The notes beneath the pieces were generated by a model. The model was given only the letters and a program-made list of their open reading frames with translations. It was not told where the DNA came from and searched no databases. From CAMASH01 sp041746635 (GTDB lineage: Bacteria; Verrucomicrobiota; Verrucomicrobiia; Chthoniobacterales; Terrimicrobiaceae), in assembly GCA_041746635.1 (NCBI GenBank), contig JBGTGQ010000015.1, forward strand, positions 82,819 to 146,818: a stretch of DNA of 64,000 nucleotides, written 5' to 3'. Positions 1 to 8,293 of the stretch are shown here, in pieces. A program made the translations under genes and the position numbers. Each line of letters begins with the position of its first letter. Position 1 is the stretch's first letter.

Positions 1-912
1 GTCACCGCCCGCCGGATGGCGGCGGCGGCGGCAGAGCGGGCCGGCTTGCAGGCCAGCCAGGTTCTCGTTTGTTCCACCGGCCGCATTGGTGTTCCCCTCC
101 CCGTTTCGCGTATCGAAAGCGGCCTGAAAAAAATCCCCCTGGGCCGAAGCCACAGCCTGAAATGCGCAAAGTCCATCATGACCAGCGACACGTTTCCCAA
201 GGAAATCGCCTGCCGGGTGGAAACCCCCAACGGGGCCTTTCGCATCGGCGGCATCGCCAAAGGCGCTGGCATGATCGACCCGAACATGGCGACGATGCTC
301 TGCACCATTACCACCGATGCCGCGATTCCTCCGGCCGCCTTGCGCAAAACTCTCCGCGCCTCGGTGGAAAATTCCTTCAATCGCATCACCATCGATGGCG
401 ACATGAGCACGAACGACACCGTCATCTTGCTGGCCAATGGAGCCTCCGGGGTCACTCCACCACTGGAAGATTTTCAGCAGGCGCTGGACGCCGTCACCCA
501 AACACTCGCCCGCCAGATCGTGCTCGATGGCGAAGGTGTTTCAAAATTCGTCGAGATCGCAGTCGGGGGCGCCCGGTCCGCCCGGGACGCCCGCCGCGCC
601 GCTGAAGCCGTGGCCAATTCCACCCTGGTTAAATGCGCCTGGGCAGGCGGCGACCCCAACTGGGGCCGCATCATGGACGCCCTGGGCTACTCCGGCGCGG
701 CCATGCGCGAGGAGCAAACCGCCATTTTCTACAACGACCTTGCCATCGTCCGGAACGGAACCGCGGCCGATACCCCGTGGAAAAAACTCAAGGCCATCGC
801 CGCCCGCAAGGAATTCTGCATCAAAATCGATCTTGCCCTCGGCCAATTTTTGCACACCGTTTGGACAACCGATCTCACGGAAGAATATGTGCGGCTGAAT
901 CTTGGCGAATAA
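1..912 (+). CDS. argJ: ArgJ, glutamate N-acetyltransferase (5' end outside window)
   Basis: Ornithine acetyltransferase of arginine synthesis, which moves the acetyl group from N-acetylornithine to glutamate. The reading frame is open to the left edge, so the N-terminal quarter (about 100 residues of a roughly 400-residue family) lies outside the window and the first in-window ATG at 16 is not the true start. Visible family signatures are STGRIGVPLP near the left end and KGAGMIDPNMATML (codons about 259-300), whose Thr (codon 292-294) is the expected autoproteolysis site and N-terminal nucleophile of the beta chain. The C-terminal DPNWGRIMDALGYSG block is also typical. argB starts 6 bp downstream, so the two are surely co-transcribed. 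Confidence 0.96.
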   Translation, partial: VTARRMAAAAAERAGLQASQVLVCSTGRIGVPLPVSRIESGLKKIPLGRSHSLKCAKSIMTSDTFPKEIACRVETPNGAFRIGGIAKGAGMIDPNMATMLCTITTDAAIPPAALRKTLRASVENSFNRITIDGDMSTNDTVILLANGASGVTPPLEDFQQALDAVTQTLARQIVLDGEGVSKFVEIAVGGARSARDARRAAEAVANSTLVKCAWAGGDPNWGRIMDALGYSGAAMREEQTAIFYNDLAIVRNGTAADTPWKKLKAIAARKEFCIKIDLALGQFLHTVWTTDLTEEYVRLNLGE

Positions 913-918
913 CAACTC

Positions 919-1800
919 ATGAGCAGTTCCCACCCCGCCGACGGCCGGGCCGAAAGCCTGATCGAGGCTCTGCCCTACATCCAGAAATTCCGTGGCCAGA
1001 CCTTTGTGATCAAATACGGCGGCGCGGCCATGGAGGACGACCAGATCGTCGAACGTTTCCTGCGCGATGTCGTTTTTCTCGAGGCCGTGGGCATTAACCC
1101 TGTGCTGGTTCACGGAGGCGGCAAGGCCATCACCGCGCGCATGCGCGATGCCGGACAGAAGGCCCAGTTTGTCAACGGACTCCGCGCCACCGATGCCCAA
1201 GCCATCACCATTGTGGAAGAAATCCTCGACCAGGAAATCAATCCCAAAATCGTGGAAAACATCATCAAGTACGGCGGCCAGGCGCTGGGATTTTCCGGGC
1301 GCAACATTTTTACCGCCACCCGCCTGGGTCCCCAACGGAATGATGGCGGCGAGGAAATTGACATCGGTTTTGTCGGGGAAGCCTCTCACATCCACATCAA
1401 GGAAATCCGCGCCGCCATTAACAAGGAAATCGTCCCCGTCATCAGCCCGATCGGCGCCGACGAAACCGGTACCGTACTGAACATTAACGCCGACATCGCC
1501 GCCGCCGCGCTTTCCAGTTCGCTCAAGGCTTCCAAATTGATTTACGTGAGCGATGTTCCGGGAATCATGCGCAATCCCGCCGAGAAGGATTCCCTCATCC
1601 CCTCGGTGAGTTCCGACCAGATCGACCAATTGATCAAACAAAAAATCATTGCAGGCGGGATGATCCCCAAGGTGCAATCCGCCACCGCCGCCTTGAAAAA
1701 CGGCGTGGAAAAAATCCACATGATCGGCGGCCAAACCCACCACTGCCTGCTCCTGGAGATTTTCACCGACTCCGGCATCGGCACCGAGATTACGGCCTGA
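919..1800 (+). CDS. argB: ArgB, acetylglutamate kinase
   Basis: Phosphorylates N-acetylglutamate in arginine synthesis. The 293-residue length is normal for the amino-acid kinase family. Seen: VIKYGGAAM (Lys32, phosphate binding), LVHGGGKAI at about residues 73-81, the NINADIAAAALSSSLKA nucleotide/substrate region, and the GGMIPKV block near the C-terminus. ATG at 919 follows the argJ stop by 6 bp. The pair argJ-argB is a classic cyclic arginine pathway unit; the product acts in the cytoplasm. The N-terminal extension before the first strand (about 25 residues) is of the type seen in arginine-inhibited hexameric forms, which is an inference. Confidence 0.97.
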   Translation: MSSSHPADGRAESLIEALPYIQKFRGQTFVIKYGGAAMEDDQIVERFLRDVVFLEAVGINPVLVHGGGKAITARMRDAGQKAQFVNGLRATDAQAITIVEEILDQEINPKIVENIIKYGGQALGFSGRNIFTATRLGPQRNDGGEEIDIGFVGEASHIHIKEIRAAINKEIVPVISPIGADETGTVLNINADIAAAALSSSLKASKLIYVSDVPGIMRNPAEKDSLIPSVSSDQIDQLIKQKIIAGGMIPKVQSATAALKNGVEKIHMIGGQTHHCLLLEIFTDSGIGTEITA

Positions 1801-1829
1801 GCCTCACAGTACTGAAAAGACAGGATAAT

Positions 1830-1944
1830 AGTTGATAGTTGAGAGGTTCAGCCTCAACGGTATCCGCTACTTGGAGAAGCCGCTCATTTACACCCCTCAA
1901 TTGCCTTCGGCGATCCTTCCGACCTCAACACTCAACCATCAACT
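1830..1944. repeat. Long-range inverted repeat between argB and the convergent TPR gene
   Basis: AGTTGATAGTTGAG at 1830-1843 and CTCAACCATCAACT at 1931-1944 are reverse complements except for one base, separated by 87 bp. The element sits in the 168-bp gap between two convergent genes, where a terminator would be expected, but no T-tract follows the arms. It looks like a dispersed intergenic repeat rather than a classical terminator. Confidence 0.5.
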
Positions 1945-1968
1945 CCGCTTTTGGCTTATCGGCTTGCC

Positions 1969-3360
1969 TCACCTGTAAGAACCTTCCACGCGATCGGCCA
2001 CGTCCCGGTAGCCGTAGTCGATCTCGTAGATCTGCTTCATGCAGTCGATGGATTTCTCCTTTTGGTCCATTTTTTCGTAAACGAGGCCCAAGTTATACAC
2101 GATGTCCTTCTTCATGTTGTCCATCTGCGAAATCTCGCTCGCCGCGGTGGAGAGCGTATTGGCGGCCAGATCGAACATGCCGCGCTCGGTGTAGCATTTG
2201 CCAAGAAGGTTCATGGCGCGCAGGCGCACGTTGGGATTCTGACGCGCCTTCTGCAGTTCAGAAATCGCATCCTTGTAGTTCCCCGCGTTGATCATCACCT
2301 CCCCCAGCTCAAAACGAACCTGGAGATCAGTGGGATTGCGCTCCACCCGCTTTCTGGCCTCGTCGAGCAGCAGTTTCGCGCGCTGCCTTTTCAGGTCTGC
2401 CAGTTGGGGAATATAGTCCTTGGTCTCCTCGGAATCCGCATTGGCCGCGATATATTCCTCGAAACCCGCAATCGACACGTCGTATTGCCGGATGCGCAGA
2501 TCGGAAACTTTGCGCACTAGGGCGGAGTCGGTGTTGTTCAAACCGGCCGCGTAACTGATCCAGGTCACGGCATTGTCCAAGTCGCCCTTTTGTTCGTAAA
2601 GCTCCCCAATCTTGCGGGCGGTATCGACGTTTTGCTGGTCCTGTTCGTATTTCGCCGACAACTCCGCCAGGAGGTTGTCAATCATGGCATCATCGCGCAC
2701 GACCCGGCCCTGTTGTTCGAGGCTGATGGCCTGCTCCTTGTCCTTGATTAGGTCCCGATAAGTGGTGTCCTCCTTCTCCCAACCACCCTTTTGCATGGAC
2801 GCACCGGCCGCGGCATCCTTGGCCCCCTTGACGGCGGCAAGGTCATTCGGAACGATATCGAGGATTCTCCCATAAACATCCACCGCCTTGGTCGGCAGCC
2901 CGTTGCTCATGTAAAGCAAGGCCAGCTCGTGCATGGTCTTGGTGTCTTTGGGATTGCCCTCGACCACGGTTTCCAAGGCAAACATCGCCACTTCCGGCAA
3001 CTTGGCCGCCAGCGCGGCCTCCTTGAGCAGTTGGTTGATCTGGGGGCTGTATGGTTCCCCCTCGAGCATTTTCTCCACCGCATCCATGGCCGCCACCGGA
3101 TCCTTCTTCACCAGGCTCTGGACCTTCATGGTGGAAAACGACGCGCTGGAAAGTCCGCTCATCATGCCCTTTTTGCCGGAATTTTTCGTCACGGCCGCCT
3201 TGCGAGTGAGCTGGCGGGCGAGGAGAAATTCCGGGTGGTTTTTGAGCACAACCTGAAGGAGCTGGATGGCATAGCCGTAGTTTTTCAGCTCCATCGCGCT
3301 CATGGCTTTCAGCCAGGTGGCACGTTGGTTCTCGGGGAGGTCTTTTTCTGATTTTGCCAT
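1969..3360 (-). CDS. TPR-repeat protein
   Basis: A 463-residue protein made of tetratricopeptide repeats. Clear repeat units run from about residue 20 (alanine/leucine-rich helix pairs ending in NHPEFLLAR) to the C-terminus, e.g. the blocks MHELALLYMSNGLPTKAVDVYGR split around residues 145-170, and LGKCYTERGMFDLAANTL near 390. No signal peptide or membrane segment is visible, so it is probably cytoplasmic and could dock on the membrane anchor encoded just upstream (21 bp gap, same operon). A lysine/glycine stretch (TKNSGKKGMM) at about residue 60 precedes a linker. The function is unknown; TPR proteins are scaffolds for protein-protein contact. Confidence 0.85.
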   Translation of the reverse strand: MAKSEKDLPENQRATWLKAMSAMELKNYGYAIQLLQVVLKNHPEFLLARQLTRKAAVTKNSGKKGMMSGLSSASFSTMKVQSLVKKDPVAAMDAVEKMLEGEPYSPQINQLLKEAALAAKLPEVAMFALETVVEGNPKDTKTMHELALLYMSNGLPTKAVDVYGRILDIVPNDLAAVKGAKDAAAGASMQKGGWEKEDTTYRDLIKDKEQAISLEQQGRVVRDDAMIDNLLAELSAKYEQDQQNVDTARKIGELYEQKGDLDNAVTWISYAAGLNNTDSALVRKVSDLRIRQYDVSIAGFEEYIAANADSEETKDYIPQLADLKRQRAKLLLDEARKRVERNPTDLQVRFELGEVMINAGNYKDAISELQKARQNPNVRLRAMNLLGKCYTERGMFDLAANTLSTAASEISQMDNMKKDIVYNLGLVYEKMDQKEKSIDCMKQIYEIDYGYRDVADRVEGSYR

Positions 3361-3381
3361 AAAAGGGGATATGCGCTGCGG

Positions 3382-3780
3382 CTAATTGGATTCGGGCTGA
3401 GGCGTCGAGTCACCCGCCGGGCTGTCAACGGGAATGTCCATGGCCTCGCCCATGGGCTGCTTTTGCAAGGCGTCCCAAGCGTCCACGGATGCGGGAGTGG
3501 GTGCCACGGACGGAACCGGCGTGGGCGGGGCAGGCGGTGTGGCCTCAGGCATCGAAGCCGCCGCAGGATCCGGCGTAGCGAGTGGCGGCTCCGGCGTGGC
3601 GGCGGGTGTCGGGGCGGGCTCCGAGGATTTTTTCCGGGCCGCGAAAGCCCGCAGCGCACTCCATTCCGTTTTGGCCGAGGCGGAAAAATTCGCCAGGCCA
3701 TGTTCATAAAGCACCACGAACCCGAAGGCAAAGACCGCCAGCAAGGCCAGCCTGAGAATGAGAGCCAGCAACCCGATCAT
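3382..3780 (-). CDS. Small single-pass membrane protein with Pro/Ala-rich tail
   Basis: 132 residues: one hydrophobic helix at about residues 3-26, a short basic segment (about 45-52), then a long Pro/Ala/Thr-rich disordered tail. It overlaps the stop of the upstream mutarotase-like gene by 4 bp (ATGA) and lies 21 bp before the TPR gene, so it is translationally coupled in a three-gene operon. The topology suggests a membrane anchor or spacer protein, but I recognise no family. Confidence 0.7.
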   Translation of the reverse strand: MIGLLALILRLALLAVFAFGFVVLYEHGLANFSASAKTEWSALRAFAARKKSSEPAPTPAATPEPPLATPDPAAASMPEATPPAPPTPVPSVAPTPASVDAWDALQKQPMGEAMDIPVDSPAGDSTPQPESN

Positions 3781-4703
3781 AAAAGGAACCCCGGATTAAG
3801 GCCGAAACCCCGCCGCAGCGAACCTCCGGCGGGAATGACCTGAATGCCCACTTTTTGCTCGAAGGGTTTCGGGGGATTGCTATCCGGCAAACCCCAGCAG
3901 GGTTCTAAACAGAGAAAGGAATTCATATTGCTCCAGAGAGTAAGAAAGGGAACTTCCGAAAAGTCGAGCACGACGCGCTGCCCGAGTCCGGCATCCTCCA
4001 CCGTAAAAATCCGCGACGCCACGCCCTCCAGACCAAGCAGGTAGGAGTCGGGCAGCTTTTCCCTCGCAAACGGTATCGGACCGCCGGGCAGGGAAATTTC
4101 CTCCACCTGGCCATCGAGGAAATTCCCCGGGGCGAAATACCGCAGATAGTTTCCCTGCGGAAACAGCACCCGGCAGGTCTGCGGCGACGTCACCGCAAAT
4201 CCCGGGTGCATGCCAAAACTCACATGCGCAGCCAACTTCGGCTCCTCGTTCTGAAAAAGAAACTCCACCCGCACTCCCTCGCCGGACAACGAATAGCTCA
4301 GCTCAAGCGAGACCCGGAGCGGATAGGCCTGACGAGGAATTCGATCCACCGGCACACGATAAACCAACGCCTGTCCCCTCACCTCCGGAGGATCAAAGGC
4401 GAAATGCCGCAAGAATCCATGATTGCCCCCATGGATCACCGCATCGCGATAAACCGATTGTTCCTTCCACAGACGGTGCAAAAAATACCCCATCACCGTG
4501 GCATGGTTGGCCCAACCTTCGGCCGGGAGCGATGTTTCGCCATCGCGATAGAGAAACCCCCGCCAGTTTCCCGTGGCATCCCGCCGGGCCAGACTCACCA
4601 TCTCGGCCCCCGTGCGATTCACCGCGATACGCAAGCCCGTCTGCTCGTCGGTGAGCTGATCAAGAAGAATTCCGTTTTGCTGGAGAGTTTTGTAGGCGGC
4701 CAC
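3777..4703 (-). CDS. Aldose 1-epimerase (mutarotase) family protein
   Basis: Galactose-mutarotase-like fold protein of about 308 residues that would interconvert sugar anomers or bind a hexose. Supporting motifs: GNHGFLRHFAF (first active-site His region), SFGMHPGFAV (second His), and PFLTLWSNMNSFLCLEPCWGLPD, which contains the Glu region typical of the GalM/LacX group. The reading frame is open back to 4865, but there it only has a TTG start inside a dispersed hairpin repeat (4829-4892). I prefer the GTG at 4703, which removes the repeat-derived, low-similarity N-terminus; no strong ribosome site supports either. It is first gene of an operon with the small membrane protein (ATGA overlap) and TPR gene. 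Confidence 0.85.
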   Translation of the reverse strand: MAAYKTLQQNGILLDQLTDEQTGLRIAVNRTGAEMVSLARRDATGNWRGFLYRDGETSLPAEGWANHATVMGYFLHRLWKEQSVYRDAVIHGGNHGFLRHFAFDPPEVRGQALVYRVPVDRIPRQAYPLRVSLELSYSLSGEGVRVEFLFQNEEPKLAAHVSFGMHPGFAVTSPQTCRVLFPQGNYLRYFAPGNFLDGQVEEISLPGGPIPFAREKLPDSYLLGLEGVASRIFTVEDAGLGQRVVLDFSEVPFLTLWSNMNSFLCLEPCWGLPDSNPPKPFEQKVGIQVIPAGGSLRRGFGLNPGFLL

Positions 4704-4828
4704 TCCGGGAGTTGAGCAGATTTCCGGCTGCGCTTCAAATGTTGCGTCCAGAATGATGCGGGGCCCGCCGCCGACGCACCGGACCGCGGCGGCCGGAAAA
4801 GTTTGTTTCGATTGAAAGCAACTGGACT

Positions 4829-4892
4829 CACGCGAAGGCGCGAGGACACGAAGAAAATCCTGCAATTTTTCGCGTCTTAGCGCCTTCGTGTG
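4829..4892. repeat. Dispersed intergenic hairpin repeat
   Basis: Two 24-nt arms, 4829-4852 and 4869-4892, are complementary at 20 of 24 positions with a 16-nt loop. The sequence has the form ACACGAAGGCGC..GACGCGAA. It lies between divergent genes (mutarotase-like on minus, release-factor-like on plus) and creates a spurious N-terminal extension on the former. Repeats of this wording occur widely in environmental bacterial genomes in my recollection, but copy number here cannot be checked from one window. Confidence 0.6.
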
Positions 4893-4957
4893 AAATTCTC
4901 TCCGGCGCGGAAATCAGAGCTCTTGCGAAACGGGCGGCGTCCCGTGAAAGTGCGCCC

Positions 4958-5332
4958 ATGATTGCGGAACGCATGGCTCAACTTGGCCTTCGGGCGGAGG
5001 ATCTGGTCGAGACCTTTGCGCGTTCGTCCGGGCCCGGCGGCCAGCATGTCAACAAAGTGAGCACCTGCGTGACGATCCGCCACGGGCCGACCGGCATTTC
5101 CGTGACGGTCTCGGACAGCCGGTCGCAGTCGATGAACCGCCAGCTCGCGCTGGAGCGGCTGGTGGATGTTTTCGAAAAGAAGCGGGAGGAGAAGCGTCAG
5201 CAGCACCTGGCGGAAATCTCCAAGACCCGGCGGCAAAAAGCGAAGCGCTCGCGCGGCACCAAGCGAAAGCTGGTGGAAGGCAAACGCAAACGCGGCGAGA
5301 CGAAGAAGCTGCGGGGCCGCGTCTCGGACTAG
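4958..5332 (+). CDS. Release-factor-like peptidyl-tRNA hydrolase (GGQ domain only)
   Basis: 124 residues consisting only of a class-I release-factor catalytic domain and a very basic tail. The GPGGQHVNK motif (residues 25-33) supplies the Gln/Gly loop that hydrolyses peptidyl-tRNA in the ribosome; SRSQSMNRQLALERL follows as in all members. There is no codon-recognition domain. The Lys/Arg-rich tail from about residue 78 resembles the tail by which ArfB (YaeJ) senses an empty mRNA channel, so a role in rescuing stalled ribosomes is likely. It may instead be closer to the mitochondrial C12orf65-like group. ATG at 4958 is the only sensible start. Confidence 0.85.
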   Translation: MIAERMAQLGLRAEDLVETFARSSGPGGQHVNKVSTCVTIRHGPTGISVTVSDSRSQSMNRQLALERLVDVFEKKREEKRQQHLAEISKTRRQKAKRSRGTKRKLVEGKRKRGETKKLRGRVSD

Positions 5333-5344
5333 GGATTCGCGACG

Positions 5345-6196
5345 ATGGCATTTCCCACGCGACAAGATCCCCGCGACTGGATCACCCAATATTGGAACAT
5401 CATTCTGGGGAAGAGAGCGGATGCCAAGGAGGACTCATGGCTAGTGGGCCCGATCGGTTCTATCAAGGAGGATGCGAACCAATTTATCGAAAGGATCGCA
5501 GGCGAGAGAGGGCTGTATATCGAACGAGATACGCCTGGCTCTGGACTCGTGGAAACACTGGACGATTGGGGCATCCCGATCCGTCCCGCGATTGCGGATT
5601 TTTACCGGAGAACGACGGATTACCAACTCTCGGTCCGGACCTCGTGGAGACCCGTTTTCGGAAGTCTTGGGTATGTTGTAGCGAGGCTCTTCAGCCGGCG
5701 GATTCAGCAGCTTAATATCCCTCAAGACATTGATGGAGCGAAGGTATTAGAGACCAAAATCGTCAAATTGGTAGATGGGAAGGGCCGCCCTGAATTCACC
5801 ATCTGGCACCGAAGTTCGCGAGAGACCGGTGAGGCCGTGTTTTTCGGGATTTACACTTCCTGCAGGATTCCATCCGGAGAATTTTGTGTGAAAGTCATTC
5901 TTCCCCTGCCACGGGGGAGCGCGACCGTCATCTTTCGACCAGAGAATGATGCGCAGGGAAATCTCTTATTGATCTCGTCGGGAAGGAAGTCTGGCGACCC
6001 GGGTTTTTATTTCTTGGTGGAAGATCGGCGGGGGTGCCTTCGGAAGCATTATTTGCCGGGTGTGCGTGAGAGTATTCTCATCTCGGAAAGCGGGGACGGG
6101 GTGCTGAGGGCCGAGCATACCCTTAGGCTTTGGTCGCTAAAGGCCTTCAGCATGGCCTATCGCATCACGAAAGAAGGGGCGGCAGTATCGAAATAA
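5345..6196 (+). CDS. Conserved hypothetical protein
   Basis: 283 residues, soluble, no signal peptide or membrane helix. Conserved-looking blocks are DSWLVGPIG (about 30-38), a FYRRTTDYQLSVRTSW block near 95-110, RIQQLNIP, and a C-terminal GVLRAEHTLRLW. I recall this block order from actinobacterial proteins of unknown function, but cannot verify it here. Base and codon use (more A/T, e.g. many ATT, GAT, AGA codons) differ from neighbours, as does the following gene, suggesting that the pair was acquired together. It starts 12 bp after the release-factor-like gene. Confidence 0.7.
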   Translation: MAFPTRQDPRDWITQYWNIILGKRADAKEDSWLVGPIGSIKEDANQFIERIAGERGLYIERDTPGSGLVETLDDWGIPIRPAIADFYRRTTDYQLSVRTSWRPVFGSLGYVVARLFSRRIQQLNIPQDIDGAKVLETKIVKLVDGKGRPEFTIWHRSSRETGEAVFFGIYTSCRIPSGEFCVKVILPLPRGSATVIFRPENDAQGNLLLISSGRKSGDPGFYFLVEDRRGCLRKHYLPGVRESILISESGDGVLRAEHTLRLWSLKAFSMAYRITKEGAAVSK

Positions 6197-6236
6197 AGAT
6201 GCGTGCTTGTTGCCTCCAACCGCTTTAACGAATCCA

Positions 6237-6935
6237 ATGCCAGTCTATACCTACAGTTCCGCGCGAAGCACGATCTGCAGCACGCTGACCGCTCTTTATC
6301 GCCCGCCCACAAGGGAGCAGGTTCACGGGTTGATCCATGCGGAATGCATGACGAGAATGGAGTTAGGCGCCCCCATCTTCTCGCTCGCACGGATGCAGCT
6401 TCACAACCTGACGATGTTCGCCGCGTGGGAAAGCGAGGGGGCGATCAACGATTTCCTTGCCAACACGCCCCTCGGTCGGCTTTTCTCGGCGGGCTGGCAC
6501 GTTCGTATGACGTTTTTGCGCCGCTGGGGTTTGGTAAGGGAATTCGGCGGACTTCCCGAGAATGCAGGTGATTCAGATCCGGACGTTCCGGTCGTTGCAG
6601 TGACCCTCGCCCGAATGCGGCTTCCCCAGGTTCCGCGCTTCATTCGATGGGGAAAACCCGTGGAGGAGTTGGTCCGGGATCACCCGGGCGCACTCCTTGC
6701 CTCGGCATCCATGAGGCTCCCTCGAACGGTCTCAACTTTCTCCATTTGGTCGTCGCAAAGGGAGATGGCCGCCATGGTTCAAGGCCACGGCAATATCGAT
6801 CGACCGGAGCGGCATGCCCTGGCCATGAGGGAGCGGAAACGAAAGGACTTTCATTTTGAGTTCACGACCCTCCGCTTTAGGCCGATCGCTGAGTACGGGG
6901 CCTGGGAAGGGCGTGCTAATATTATCCCACGTTGA
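6237..6935 (+). CDS. CrtA-like (spheroidene monooxygenase family) alpha/beta-barrel protein, tentative
   Basis: 232 residues from ATG 6237 (an upstream TTG at 6207 is in frame but gives an unlikely leader). It seems to hold two related halves, each with a strand rich in hydrophobic residues followed by a W-containing helix: FSLARMQL..FAAWESEGAINDFL and VAVTLARMRL..FSIWSSQREMAAMV. This two-fold ferredoxin-like layout and the arrangement of W/F residues recall CrtA-like haem-dependent monooxygenases and other dimeric alpha/beta-barrel proteins. Function is not established. It follows the previous gene by 40 bp and shares its lower GC content. Confidence 0.5.
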   Translation: MPVYTYSSARSTICSTLTALYRPPTREQVHGLIHAECMTRMELGAPIFSLARMQLHNLTMFAAWESEGAINDFLANTPLGRLFSAGWHVRMTFLRRWGLVREFGGLPENAGDSDPDVPVVAVTLARMRLPQVPRFIRWGKPVEELVRDHPGALLASASMRLPRTVSTFSIWSSQREMAAMVQGHGNIDRPERHALAMRERKRKDFHFEFTTLRFRPIAEYGAWEGRANIIPR

Positions 6936-7098
6936 GTCAGGTCGAGATTCCCCCGCAGTCAAAAACGAGGAGAGTCTGCTGAAATTTCGAAAGACACGTT
7001 ACATGCCAATATTCAACTGCCCGTTCCGCGTGAATTGGGTCAGCACGTCAACAAGAAAAATAAACAACGCGGCCTCGGGAAGAGACGTCTCGGGCAGT

Positions 7099-7317
7099 TT
7101 AGGGAGTCGCCGGGGGAGTCTCCAATTCGCTGACGCCTGCCATCGCGACGCGCATCGGCTCGCTGGAGACCCGCAGGAACCCGTCGAACGGGCGGTCGAG
7201 TTCCCAAATCAAAATCAGTGCACCGAAAACGGACAGGGCGGATGTTGCCATCGCGACCATGGTCATGGCATTGCGGGGAGCGAAGACGCTGTAGCTGAGA
7301 AAAATGACAGCCAGCAG
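7099..7317 (-). pseudogene. C-terminal remnant of a DUF4239-type membrane protein
   Basis: The frame FLSYSVFAPRNAMTMVAMA..SALSVFGALILIWELDRPFDGF..VSSEPMRVAM matches the end of DUF4239 (bestrophin-like) membrane proteins: two hydrophobic segments, the ELDRPF.G motif and the SSEPMR tail. Everything upstream of about 7317 in this frame is low-complexity shadow translation, and the coding signal switches to another frame that encodes a transporter fragment. Only about 70 residues of a roughly 250-residue protein remain. Confidence 0.6.
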
Positions 7318-7505
7318 ATCAAAGCCCCCGCCGCCATGACGACCAGGGCGGACGCCAGCATGAGGTGGAAGCCCATCCGCACCGCCAGCCGGCCCGCCGG
7401 AACCATCGCCACCGTCGCCCCCACCAGGTAGGCTGCCGGCACCAGCGACACCACCCCGGAAAGATTTGCCACCTCCCGGCCCATCACCGGCAGGGCGGTG
7501 GCGGT
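7318..7505 (-). pseudogene. Fragment of an MFS transporter
   Basis: About 60 residues in one frame: ALPVMGREVANLSGV then VPAAYLVGATVAMVPAGRLA and a second hydrophobic helix to about 7320. This is the TM1-loop-TM2 pattern of a drug/H+ antiporter type MFS protein, including the GRLAVRMG motif A-like loop. A stop codon lies directly upstream in this frame and the frame changes at the downstream end into the DUF4239 remnant. It is a fragment joined to an unrelated fragment. Confidence 0.55.
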
Positions 7506-7618
7506 AAGACAATTTTAAACTGATAGAAAAATGCCATCAACGCCGCAGACGCGGCAATAGGATTGAGGCCTGCATGCGGTGCGGACATCGTTAACCTCAC
7601 ATCGCGCAACCTATCAGG

Positions 7619-8083
7619 TCACCCTGTTTTCCAATCCGCCAAAGTCGTGATGCGAACGCCCGTGTCCGAGGGAAAGTCGTCGGAATTGGACGTCACCAGG
7701 ATCCCCACTCCAGCTTGATGAACAGTGGCAAGAAGCTGGAGATCGTGCAGTTTTTTCCCGATGACCCGGAACTGCAATGCCCACCGATTCAGGAGTTCGT
7801 GGGCTTCAACGGTCTCGGGAATAAGGGAAGCGTATTTGCGAAACTCCCTGACGTTGCCGACGGCGTCCTCTACAGCTAGACCTAGGCCGTTATTTCCCGG
7901 TGGGCGGGTGGCAACGACGAGATATTCCCGAAGCACCTGGGTGCCAACAAAAAGACCGGCCCCCTGCCGGGGGAGTTCCTGGAAAATCCCTCGAGCCTCG
8001 GAGTGGAGGGGGCGTGATTCATCCGTGGCGTCCAACAAAATATTGGTATCCAAAGCCACGCGCTGACCCGGTTCAATCTTCAT
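7619..8083 (-). CDS. PIN-domain toxin (VapC/FitB type)
   Basis: About 154 residues from ATG 8083; an in-frame upstream start at 8113 would overlap the antitoxin further and is less likely. The PIN fold is shown by VALDTNILLDA (first acidic residue D), REYLVV with an acidic residue near the middle, LHDLQLLATVHQAG and the C-terminal LVTSNSDDF (acidic cluster). Members are Mg-dependent ribonucleases that cut tRNA or rRNA. The gene overlaps the upstream antitoxin by 11 bp, the usual arrangement for translational coupling of a type II toxin-antitoxin pair. Confidence 0.88.
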   Translation of the reverse strand: MKIEPGQRVALDTNILLDATDESRPLHSEARGIFQELPRQGAGLFVGTQVLREYLVVATRPPGNNGLGLAVEDAVGNVREFRKYASLIPETVEAHELLNRWALQFRVIGKKLHDLQLLATVHQAGVGILVTSNSDDFPSDTGVRITTLADWKTG

Positions 8084-8291
8084 AGAGTGCTTCTCTCGAC
8101 CAGTTTTTAGCACCTTGTGTGCGCACCGTCTTCAAGGACAGATCGCCCCCATCGTCGGGCAGCGGAGCCCGGGCCGCCTCGGCCAGCACGTGATGCAACT
8201 CCCCCTGAAGCGAACGGTGGTGCAGACTAGCCCGGCGCTTTAGCCGTTCCAATACCGACTCGGGCAGATCCCGGATATGGACTGATTTCAT
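8073..8291 (-). CDS. FitA-like ribbon-helix-helix antitoxin
   Basis: 72 residues. The N-terminus MKSVHIRDLPESVLERLKRRA is typical of the FitA/VapB ribbon-helix-helix DNA-binding domain (split here: strand KSVHIRDL, then helix PESVLERLKRRA, then SLQGELHHVLAEAA). The C-terminal half (about residues 45-72) would wrap the PIN toxin active site. It overlaps the toxin start by 11 bp. A palindrome overlapping the promoter (8294-8312) is the likely autoregulatory operator. Confidence 0.87.
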   Translation of the reverse strand: MKSVHIRDLPESVLERLKRRASLHHRSLQGELHHVLAEAARAPLPDDGGDLSLKTVRTQGAKNWSREALYED

Positions 8292-8293
8292 AC

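Noticed and set aside
541..1743. 400-codon minus-strand open frame across argJ/argB
   Set aside because: Antisense to two well-supported genes; the translation is Gly/Asp/Val-rich with no motifs, as expected for the shadow of a high-GC gene.
4704..4865. N-terminal extension of the mutarotase-like protein
   Set aside because: TTG start inside a hairpin repeat, no family similarity; GTG 4703 preferred.
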